From: Rhodosorus marinus
Taxonomy: Eukaryota; Rhodophyta; Stylonematophyceae; Stylonematales; Stylonemataceae
Direction: 5' to 3'
Assembly (NCBI GenBank): GCA_029953675.1
Contig: JAMWBK010000006.1
Location: forward strand, 2,108,001-2,172,000
Length of the DNA stretch: 64,000 nt
This document shows positions 56,146 to 64,000 of this stretch, piece by piece; the first letter of the stretch is position 1, and the number at the start of each line of letters is the position of its first letter. The notes beneath the pieces are model-generated. The model had not been told where the DNA came from. It ran no database searches and saw only the letters and a list, made by a program, of their open reading frames with translations. The position numbers were made by a program, and so were the translations under genes.

Positions 56146-58208
56146 AGCTCTTCAAAAAAACTTCAACCCCCAACAACCTCTAGTCTCGACTTCTTACTCC
56201 TCCTCCTTCTCCTCCCCTCTCCCTCCCCAGAAATGAACCGCATCAAAAAAGCAAACCCCAAGAAATACCAAATATACTTACCAAAACCCTAATCCATCCA
56301 CCTCTTTCAACACCTTCCCCCCACCACCAGCCACCCGTTCCCTCCCTCTTCAAAATGACATTCCCCTTCCCCCCCCCCCAACCCATCCGATCCCGATTTT
56401 TTTTTCCTTATGTCAAAAACAAATCCTCATTTAGATCAAGAAAATGTGTTAACCGTTAAGATCATAACGTTTTTTTAACAAAACTGACTCTATTCCACGC
56501 ACACTCTCCAACCCGCCCCCTTTTTCACCTTCCCCCTCAAAAACAAACGAAAAAATACCAAAAGGGACTTTTTGCCGGATTTCGTGAGGAAATTGGAATT
56601 TCTTCGGCTGTGTGCGTGATTGACTTTTTTGCCGGATTTCGTGCGTGATTGACTTTGCCGGATTTCGTGAGGAAAAATTGGATTTTTCGGCTGCCTGTTT
56701 GCTCATCGGGTGGATATTTTTTTCACGGAAAAGTGGCGTTTTACAACAGAGAGGCGTTTTCGTATAATGATTGAATCTTGATTGATTTGGAGTTTTTGTC
56801 TGTTTGATTTCTAGGTTTGGTATTGAATAGTGATTATTTATGAGTATGACAGACTGTCGTTCTTAACCTATAGACAGCTGTTGGTCGCTCGATTCGGAAT
56901 GGGATTCAGAGGGAGGTAAAGGAAGCGGGAGGGGAGGGAGAGGGCAATGGAGGCGAAGGTAAAGGGGGAAGGGGGGGAATGAAATACTCTAGGAAAAACC
57001 GTCAAGTATGGATCGAAAAGGGGGAAGAATTCATAGCTGGTTGGCACTCTGAACTGGCAACTCCCTAGGACTTAGCAGCCCGTTTTATTCTCCGCTTAGA
57101 AGCTCGATGGAAGGGTTCCAGAAACTAGGGAAACTAGAGTTTTTTACAATATGCGATAACTTTATCAGTTTTGGCAGAGTGCCGTCTACCAGAAGACTTA
57201 GTACTAGACCTTCCACCCCCACGGAGTCGTTTATGATAAGTTGATATGGTCGGCCGCTGAAGACTGTTCGCGAAGCTGAAGTCGTAGCATCCGATGCTTG
57301 TGTTCAAGGGTTCATAGAGCACGAAATAAAAAAAAAACATACCCAAAGGGAAAGCAGAAAGTCTGGGACACGATGGCCCTAATACAATCCTACGAGCAGT
57401 CTAGAAACATTTCCAGGAGGCGAAAGAGGAGCTTGAGCCCACAACATGTCTCTTTCAACCGAACCGCAAACCATCCTTTCACGAACCGCTAGAAAGCACA
57501 GAACCCGTCAAACAGCATTCCACCTGCCCTTGAAAATCCACAGGACAAGCCCCAACCCAGAATTTTAGCCACAAATTGCCCAATAAAAAGAAAGAAACAG
57601 CAGAACTCCAGTGAGGAGTCTTCCGTTTACTCATCATCAGCAAGTCCATCCCTTCCGCCCCTCCCCCCCTCAGCACCAACTCACCCACCTCATAGTAACC
57701 CAACCTCTCCCCAAAGTCCCAAACCACAAATCAAACATCAATACCAGAAACTTACACTTTTTCAACTGACCAATCAAAAAATATCTTTATGAAAATTCAA
57801 TTCATAATACAACTGTACTATGTTTATTGGATATAATCAAAATCAACAACCAATCACAATATACTAAATATTTAATTGGATAAAGGTATATTTAATATCG
57901 TATTATTGGATTAAAAATATAATAATATAAACATTCTGTTGTCAAGGAGTATTTATTGGATGATTTATTTGTGTTTGTCCAATAATTGACAGTAATCGGT
58001 ATCTGGATTGCCTAGATTTGGATCGTATTGAAGAGATTTTCTTCCTGCGACGTTTGAGTTGGGATTTAAGGGATCGAGATGAAGCTGATTGGACTGGACG
58101 CAGAGAGGACGGAGGGTGGGAAGTGGCAGTGAAGGAATGAGTGAGGGAGGTGAAGGTATTGAAAAGGTCTTGTAGGAGAGTTGTGGTATCTGATAACCAG
58201 AAACCAGC
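56146..58208. other. Intergenic with repeats, AT-rich promoter
   Basis: 56146-56400 is C-rich leader of the phosphatase-like gene. At 56568-56680 a gccggatttcgtg motif recurs three times with gattgacttt between. A minus-strand frame at 57134-57346 ends in a basic tail (KRLRGGGRSSTKSSGRRHS) and the 57650-57760 flank is C/A-rich, so an unresolved minus-strand gene between 57134 and 57700 is possible. 57765-57985 is AT-rich with clustered CCAAT motifs. 58030-58208 is G/T-rich leader. Confidence 0.5.
57770..57983. promoter_or_regulatory. Cluster of seven CCAAT/ATTGG motifs
   Basis: CCAAT or its complement occurs at 57770, 57826, 57850, 57875, 57905, 57955 and 57979 in an AT-rich 215-bp block, 230 to 440 bp before the DUF442 gene. 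ATTGGAT is the commonest form. NF-Y binds CCAAT in eukaryotic promoters; binding here is inferred. Confidence 0.5.
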
Positions 58209-58817
58209 ATGGGTTTTGTAGGTGTTGCTGGGGTTGGAGGGTATGGGCGCCGCAGTAGGAGTGTTTGTAGGAGGACACGAATTGTTGCGGTTGCAGTTGC
58301 TCCGAGGCAGATTGGTGATGACTACTGGATCGGTGGTAATGTAAGTGAAGAAGCTATATCTGAGCTGTCCCCAAAGTCAGTCATGCTTCTAAAGACATCG
58401 GCTGAGGAAGGTGTGACGGCGGAGGAGGTCCAGAAATTCTGCGTGGAGAAAGGAATTGACATGAAGTGGGTTCCTGTTGCTCCGAAGATGGTGAGGACCT
58501 CAAGCCTGCGAAGAGAAGCCTGTAGTTGATAGACGCTGTTGTCTGAATTGTAGGGTGGTTCCTGTCATCGCCTTTGTTTCCGGTGTCCGCAGGCTGACAG
58601 AGAGCTCGCTGATGAGATCGTAAACTTGCTTAGCGCTCAGGAAAAACCAGTTTTGATCGAGTGCGCATCTGGGGTCCGCGCCGGAGCAGCATTGTCCATA
58701 TACATGGCGAGAGAAAACGGTATGTCATTTGAAGAAATTCGAGAGCTGGCCGTTGAACAGGCAATGAACTGGCCAGAGGTACCCCCTCTGGCGAAGTGGG
58801 TATCTGAGTCAGTATGA
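58209..58817 (+). CDS. DUF442/beta-lactamase-hydrolase-like phosphatase domain protein, plastid-type leader
   Basis: Small protein-tyrosine-phosphatase-fold domain of the BLH/DUF442 type. Exons 58209-58490 and 58593-58817 with a 102-nt intron give 168 residues. The N-terminal ~33 residues are basic with few acids (YGRRSRSVCRRTRIVAVAVA), fitting a plastid leader. The fold opens with DDYWIGGNVSEEAI, contains KTSAEEGVTAEEV, and has the phosphate loop LIECASGVRAGAAL. Family members read HC-x-SG-x-R; here the Cys and Arg are kept but His is Glu. Loss of the His would raise the cysteine pKa but does not remove the nucleophile, so activity is uncertain. The end, NWPEVPPLAKWVSES, is hydrophilic. Confidence 0.82.
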
Positions 58818-59982
58818 CCGTAAGGATTATCACTGAAGGCGTGTGCATGTTGAGAACCTACTTTTGGCAAGCATAAGAAAACTATTTCAACATATGATAA
58901 AAATCTTTCGACTTTCAGATTCCACCCTTCTGACTATTTGCAGTTTAAGCACCACGACTTATTTCTAGACAAGCCGTCAGGCAAATCCAGTCTCCTCCAA
59001 ACTGGCTGCAGCTTATCGGTAAGAAGAGCATATGCCCACGGTTTAAATCTGGGAGATAAAACAGCACAATTTAGTGACCAGATCTGTAGGAGCTTCCTGC
59101 AGCGAAAGGGACGGAGAATAGTTGCGGGGGGAAGCGGGCGGGGTGGAGAACGCTATTGTGCGATTCGACTTTGCAGAGCAAGGGGAGGAGTGAAGAGGGT
59201 CTTCGTCAACGAATGGGTAAAAAAGGATGAGAGTACATCCCAGCGGGCGACTTATAGAGTGCGTGCTACTTCGGAACGCAGGGGCTCGATCCGCTTATAC
59301 CGGAAGAGGCCCTGCGATGTCCGAATCGCTGTCAATGGCTGACTCCCTTTTCTAGGCTCAGAGAGCTGATCTATCGCGCTTTTGATTGCGATTTGGGCAC
59401 CTGTGGCCTGTACATTGCACGCGGATGCTGCAAGAGAGCTGAACCTGGAAAAAGGACTTTCTGACCCCCTTAACCAGTCCAGCATATGAAGATTCATCTA
59501 CAAGGACACGATCCTGGTGTAGAAAGTCCTCAGTACATCAATAACCCACGGCGACATGCTTCGATATCAACTCGAAGTAGAATCCACATAGTCGCCTTCT
59601 GAAAAATCTGAAACGGCGGAATGCGTTGAAACAAAAGGGAAGATATACTCTTTGCTCATGAACCTGGTCCACGGCTTCGAACTCACGTTCAATCCCCACC
59701 GGCATACGCTTCGATTTCACAAAACTCGAAGTGGGATCCACAAAGTCGCCTTTTCAAGTTATGAAATGGCGCAAAAAAAAGAATGTATTGAAACTGAGCT
59801 CTTTGAAGCTTCCTGGGCAGGTAGTCTCACCTCAAAGAGCATCTGTAGTTTCCCATTCAGGCTAGTTTTCTTGTCTCTTTGCGATACCAAATCGTCGCAA
59901 GGCGACAACCAAATGGATAGATAGTATTCATCTTATCCTTTACAGCATCTATTAATTCAAGAGAATTTCCTACGTAATATAT
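58818..59982. other. Intergenic with ~150-bp tandem duplication
   Basis: A 134-codon plus-strand frame (58938-59342) has no family resemblance. A diverged duplication with 150-bp offset lies at 59551-59790. Confidence 0.45.
59551..59790. repeat. Diverged ~150-bp tandem duplication
   Basis: A ~95-bp block starting gacatgcttcgat (59553) recurs as gcatacgcttcgat (59702). Shared parts: actcgaagt-g-atccaca-agtcgcctt and tgaaa-ggcg, then -atg-gttgaaac. The 150-bp spacing resembles the periods of the arrays at 20355 and 42912. Confidence 0.7.
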
Positions 59983-61455
59983 TTAGTTCAGCTTTGATCT
60001 CCGTATGGATTCCGTCCTCAACTCCCGCATCACCGCGACCGTGTCCTTGCTAATTAAACCGTCGAGAATAAACCCTGGAATGGGTATGGAAGGCTTAAAC
60101 TCAAGTCGTAAATGCAAAATACTGCCTTTGGGATTCTCAGGGTCCTTCTCAGCAGACCAGTCGCAAGTGTACATCAAAAGCAGCTTCGATTCCAGAAGAA
60201 CGGTCTTCACCTCGAGCAGCTTATGGTCCACATGAGCCTCCAGAATCATTGGGTCCAGCTTCTTGAAGGTGAAGAAGTGATGCTTCTGGACAAGCTGGAT
60301 TAAAAAGTCGTTGTCGGCTACTGTATATTTGTTGTTCTGCGTCTTGTCCAGTATTTGAGAAAAGTCTATCTTTCCAGTGTAAGTATAGAGCCTATCCCAG
60401 TCCCTAAACGTGAAAATAAATTAACAACAGAGGTCAGCGGATGTTTTCCGATCAGCTACTTGATCGCAAGAATGACGCTCTTCAACCTACTTCACTACTT
60501 CGAAAGGCAGTTCCGCTCTTGTCGGGACGGAGACAGAAGAATCTACAATTCGAACACCACCCTTGACCTTCTTACATTTCGTTGAAACTGGTGCCCTGTC
60601 AGAGCTGGTATCTGGCGATGTTGGACCCGCGGTTATGAAGAACATGTTGGAGTCGTTCGGCGTCGTTTCCTTCGAGAGAGAAAGCTCCCCGGAGCTTGAG
60701 ACGGAGATGTATCCTTTGGGACAACTCAAGGCGTTGTAGTCGTTCACGTTTTCGACCTTGAACCACCCGAGTTTGCCCAAGGCAAGATCCGAGTTGGAAG
60801 TTCCGGTAAGAACCCGTCCGTTTCCTGCCAGAAATGAGGCCAAGCCAGTGAACGGGTTGTACTCCATGTACAGCATATCCTGTTCAGTTATCAATTCCTG
60901 CCTGGAACCATACTCCACTTTGCCACCCCTATATGCAACAAACCCAGGTTTCTTAGCCGATCGGAGCACCACGCATCTCCTCGGTTTTCTCGATTTCCAT
61001 CCCAACGCATGCAGAATCAGAACGGCCGAGCCTCCCTTTGCCTTTCTGGGTTCCGCACTGACCTTGCCATCCTCCTGAATTCTTAAATATCGACCATTTT
61101 TCCAGCTTTTCAGTTTCATTTCCCCTCCCCTGAATCCTTCCACTTCCCACAGAGCCAATTCAGACCTATCATCCTCCATGGACACCTCCCCATCCCGGAC
61201 GACAGTCAGATACTGGCCTCCATCTACTGCCTCAAAGCTCACCGCAGGGACGCGCGGATCCTCCGCCATCCGGAAGATCTCGTCATCCCTCTCCTTCTTG
61301 GGATCATCCCTCCTCGCAATAACTCCATTTCCACTCTTACAAACAACAAACCCATCTCCAGATCGAATCCTCACTGGACTCCAGCTTCCTTCATTCGATC
61401 CGCCTCCGAAACGAAACCCAGTCCATTTCTCAAATACTCTAAAGAAAGCCTCCAT
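59983..61455 (-). CDS. Beta-trefoil (fascin-like) plus SRPBCC-like two-domain protein
   Basis: Exons 61455-60491 and 60403-59983 with an 87-nt intron give 461 residues. The N-terminal ~300 residues show trefoil/fascin-type repeats, each a strand pair around a GxYL or GxV motif: DGGQYLTVVRDGEVSMED, NGRYLRIQEDGKVSAE, KPGFVAYRGGKVEYG, PKGYISVSSSGELSLSKE. The C-terminal ~150 residues, beginning DWDRLYTYTGKIDFSQIL, read like a START/SRPBCC (DUF1997-like) domain and end with the typical IPIPGFILDGLISKDTVAVM. An in-frame Met at 61521 would add 22 hydrophobic residues. SRPBCC domains bind hydrophobic ligands; fascin trefoils bind actin or sugars. The combination is unfamiliar to me and its role is unknown. 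Confidence 0.75.
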
Positions 61456-63046
61456 CTTCCAAACTCCAACAAACCCTAGCCAGTAAATCCGGCCGACCCA
61501 CACTAAAAAAAACTCCTTCACTGAAGTCCCATTCCAAAACCCTATTAACCTCTGCCCCGAAATAGAGTCTAGCCTGTCGACGCAGGCACTGGTAAACGAG
61601 TCTACCTCCTTACTCTATAATGTCCCTCTGAGCAAAGCGATGAATCACCCGATCCGACCCCTATTGCAAGCCATGACAAATACCACTGGATGATGGTGAG
61701 GGAGGTCAGCGGGAGAAACCTGGACCAGTTCACGCGCTTTTCAAGAAACTAGAGTGTATGGCGAGTCCATTTATGATGAATGTGATCTCGATGGAGGTCA
61801 ATCGCCGTCGAATTTGCTGGGCTGTGGAAAGCTGTTCGTGCAAGTCCAACGACAGCTACGCTCATTTTCCGAACGCCCTGAGATAACGGGTTTGGCGTAT
61901 TGGTCTGCGTGAGAGCAGGCTTCTGCTTTACTTTTTTTTTCACTCATTCACCCAATGGACCTCTCAGTGGTTTGCTTCTTCCTCAAGCAACACTTGCAGG
62001 GTCTTCATCCCGGTTTGTCGTCCTCGGATTTACTCGTTAAATTCATTCACATGTAGGCTACTTCGAAAGCTTTCCGAAGAGGAGTACCAGCTATATAGAT
62101 CAAGTGCCTGCTCATATGGATGGCCACATCCAGACCCCGTTGAGCAGCTGCGCGTGCTCTGATGCCTCTTCGATGCACTTCTCCACGAAAGACAACAACG
62201 AAGTAGTCAAGTTCCAAGGCCTAGCTTTGGCACTGACCCGTTCCGGAAAGGAGTACGGACAGTCCTCTGACCCCTTGCTCGTCGACGGGTCCCATTGACC
62301 TGGTGCTTCACAGAGTATGTCACAGGTGACGAACTCCCGGAGTCTTCTTGGCGACTAGATGCTCGCCCGAAACCGAACCGAAGGAAACCTCTTGATTCTG
62401 TTTGTCGTTTCGGCACAATTCCAGTCTGAGATTGCCTCAAGACAATGCGCAGCCATGAACTCGCACATAGCTTGGTCGCAAGAGCTTCAAGCGTCATAGC
62501 AGGCTTGGCCCAAGACAAGTCCCATCCTCTCACTCCTCTGATTTATCAGCTAGTGCAAACGTCTCGTTAGGGATTCGTTCACGCTTCGATTACTTCACAG
62601 GCTTTTCTGGGACTTCATTTGCCGAAACCGAGCAGCGGCACAGCTCTGATAATCCAGAGGCGATGAGCAGCTCTCAACCAGCTCCAACTCAACTGCTACA
62701 GCCTTCAAACAAGCCTGGACTCTATCCATCCCTCCTTCGGTCAAGAACTCCGCAAAGCGCTCGGCGATTGCCTGTCTTCTCTTCAAATCAATAGCAACCA
62801 CGAACGTGCAGAGCGTCAGTGGTTTTGGACCAGGGATGCAGGGCAGCTAGAGCACTGCTAGAGTCACTTTGGTATCCAAACCGTACATACCTTCCATGGG
62901 ACGGGGGAGTTTTGGCGCAAGTCAACAATTGGGACAATCTTGCCTTCATCACTCTTCCGAACACCGGCGATCTGCCCACTGGTCTGCACACAAGTTCACA
63001 TGCGTTTTGAGTGTTCCTTCGGCTTCTCTTGATCCTTGCGGGTTGT
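61456..63046. other. Intergenic, unassigned frames
   Basis: 61456-61560 is C/A-rich leader. Minus-strand frames at 62595-62801 (amphipathic helix, AIAERFAEFLTEGGMDRVQA) and 62788-62991 adjoin each other in different frames and might be exons of one gene, but I find no convincing splice. No family recognised. Confidence 0.4.
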
Positions 63047-63862
63047 CTATCTATTAATTACAGCTCTTTTTGTTTCTGGTACCTCAGCGCTCTCTGGGTT
63101 TGGCGATACCGAACTCGTCCGAGTTTGAGAATCGGCAACCGTAGTGCTTCCTTCTGTTGATGTGTTCTTCGGAGTCGCTTCCTCTGTGACGTGGACCAGT
63201 TCAATGTCCACTTGTGCTTGTTGAGGATTGTCAGATTGTTGCTGCGGAGAATCCGGCTTGGCCTCGGGGTCTCCTCGGTTTTCCACCGGCTCATGTAATT
63301 TGTCTTGGCGTGCGTTGGGGAAGACTTCAGCGGACGGAGGATTAGACGCCACAGAGGGCACCCCCTGTTGGTCTCCAGTTGGTGTTTCGTGCTTGTCATC
63401 CGCAACAGGATTGTCGCTTTGTATATCTGTTTTGATATCCTGTTCCACTGCCTTGCTGTGATCTTGATCTTCTTCATCAGTGGAGATTCTCGCTGTGGTC
63501 GAATGTAGAAAAAAAACACGACCTCTGAGCAAAAAGTGAGCCACATGTGATGACCAAGATCTTCGCTTGCGCTTACGTTTCTTGGCAAGAGCTTGCGCGT
63601 CCCTATCGTCCAATTCTGTACTGTCAGCTGTCCTCTTCTGTGAGGTTGAATCCTCCACCACCTGTGCTTCGCTTTTACCGTCCTTGTCGACGTCCATTCC
63701 GACAGTTTCACTCAGCGCAGCAGATTTCGCCACTGGCGGACCCTCAGGAGCGACAGATGGCGATGGTAGATTTGGATCTTCTTGCGGACGCTTTTCATGG
63801 TCTTGTCTTTCAGCTGTACCATCTTGGTCAACAGCTTCGGGCTGCAGAGTTCGATCATCCAT
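63047..63862 (-). CDS. Disordered acidic protein with nuclear-type basic cluster, unknown
   Basis: Starting from the first ATG (63862), a frame to 63047 rich in Asp, Glu, Gln, Pro, Ser and Thr, predicted disordered. A basic cluster, KKRKRKRR, sits in a segment that also has good splice signals: donor at 63576 and acceptor at 63493 bound an 84-nt (28-codon) in-frame stretch whose translation (hydrophobic, VAHFLLRGRVFFLH) is unlike the rest. I think this stretch is an intron, which leaves about 243 residues; retained, it would add the basic cluster. The frame is open upstream to 63931 without an ATG, so an upstream exon cannot be excluded. Confidence 0.55.
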   Translation of the reverse strand: MDDRTLQPEAVDQDGTAERQDHEKRPQEDPNLPSPSVAPEGPPVAKSAALSETVGMDVDKDGKSEAQVVEDSTSQKRTADSTELDDRDAQALAKKRKRKRRSWSSHVAHFLLRGRVFFLHSTTARISTDEEDQDHSKAVEQDIKTDIQSDNPVADDKHETPTGDQQGVPSVASNPPSAEVFPNARQDKLHEPVENRGDPEAKPDSPQQQSDNPQQAQVDIELVHVTEEATPKNTSTEGSTTVADSQTRTSSVSPNPESAEVPETKRAVINR

Positions 63863-64000
63863 CGTCCTCTTCGGGGGCTTTTGAGGTCGTCTGTCCTTTG
63901 GATTCTTCTCAAGCAGAGTGGGAAAACTCAAACATGTAAGTTCATACGTAGGTTACCGCTTAGGTCGCTTCAGGGAGGATAGGTAGCAATCAAACATACC

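Noticed and set aside
63047-63711. 217-codon second minus-strand frame over the last gene.
   Set aside because: Rich in Trp/Arg/Thr with no domain; it is the +1 shadow of the Asp/Glu/Gln-rich frame.

Overview
This is a nuclear segment of a photosynthetic eukaryote, most likely a red alga outside the cyanidiophytes. The strongest evidence is a red-algal type (LHCR) three-helix antenna protein with a plastid leader at 24951-25685. Mitochondrial and plastid-targeted housekeeping proteins surround it. Almost all confident genes are split by spliceosomal introns, mostly 70-130 nt, with GT-AG ends. I rebuilt exon joins by hand from reading phase, family conservation and splice signals; they are predictions without transcript support. 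Assignment to a particular red-algal class is not possible from the sequence alone.

Layout, left to right. 1-13 kb: an inner-membrane-protease-like gene running off the left edge, an NAD-isocitrate dehydrogenase regulatory-type subunit, phosphoacetylglucosamine mutase, a ZIP metal transporter, a cis-prenyltransferase and nicotinate phosphoribosyltransferase. 13-26 kb: a 597-residue coiled-coil protein, a lumenal FKBP, plastid FabZ, MBF1, complex I NDUFS6 and LHCR. 26-37 kb is gene-poor: an internally deleted Ty3/gypsy chromovirus between two diverged LTRs, a calmodulin, a THAQKYF-type MYB factor and a decayed Ty1/copia fragment. 37-48.3 kb: a TruA pseudouridine synthase, mitochondrial ribosomal protein mL53, a CDC50/LEM3 flippase subunit, a large degenerate tandem array, an HdeD-like membrane protein, an unrecognised four-exon gene and a REEP/HVA22-like gene. 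48.3-64 kb: a basic protein with a NUMOD3-like motif, a TMBIM/Lifeguard protein, a Tat-type lumenal histidine-phosphatase relative lacking its catalytic histidines, a DUF442 phosphatase-like protein, a beta-trefoil/SRPBCC fusion and a disordered nuclear-type protein.

The genes do not form a functional cluster. They sit as independent units in mixed orientation, as expected for a nuclear genome. Shared themes are organelle targeting and the thylakoid lumen, with two Tat-like leaders.

The most unusual signals are the apparently dead lumenal phosphoglycerate-mutase-like protein, an IMP2-like peptidase with arginine at the catalytic lysine position, several intergenic tandem duplications with periods near 150 or 200 bp, a dispersed repeat with one copy inside the NDUFS6 intron, and a consistent strand-composition skew in 5' leaders. 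I found no convincing tRNA, rRNA or CRISPR array.
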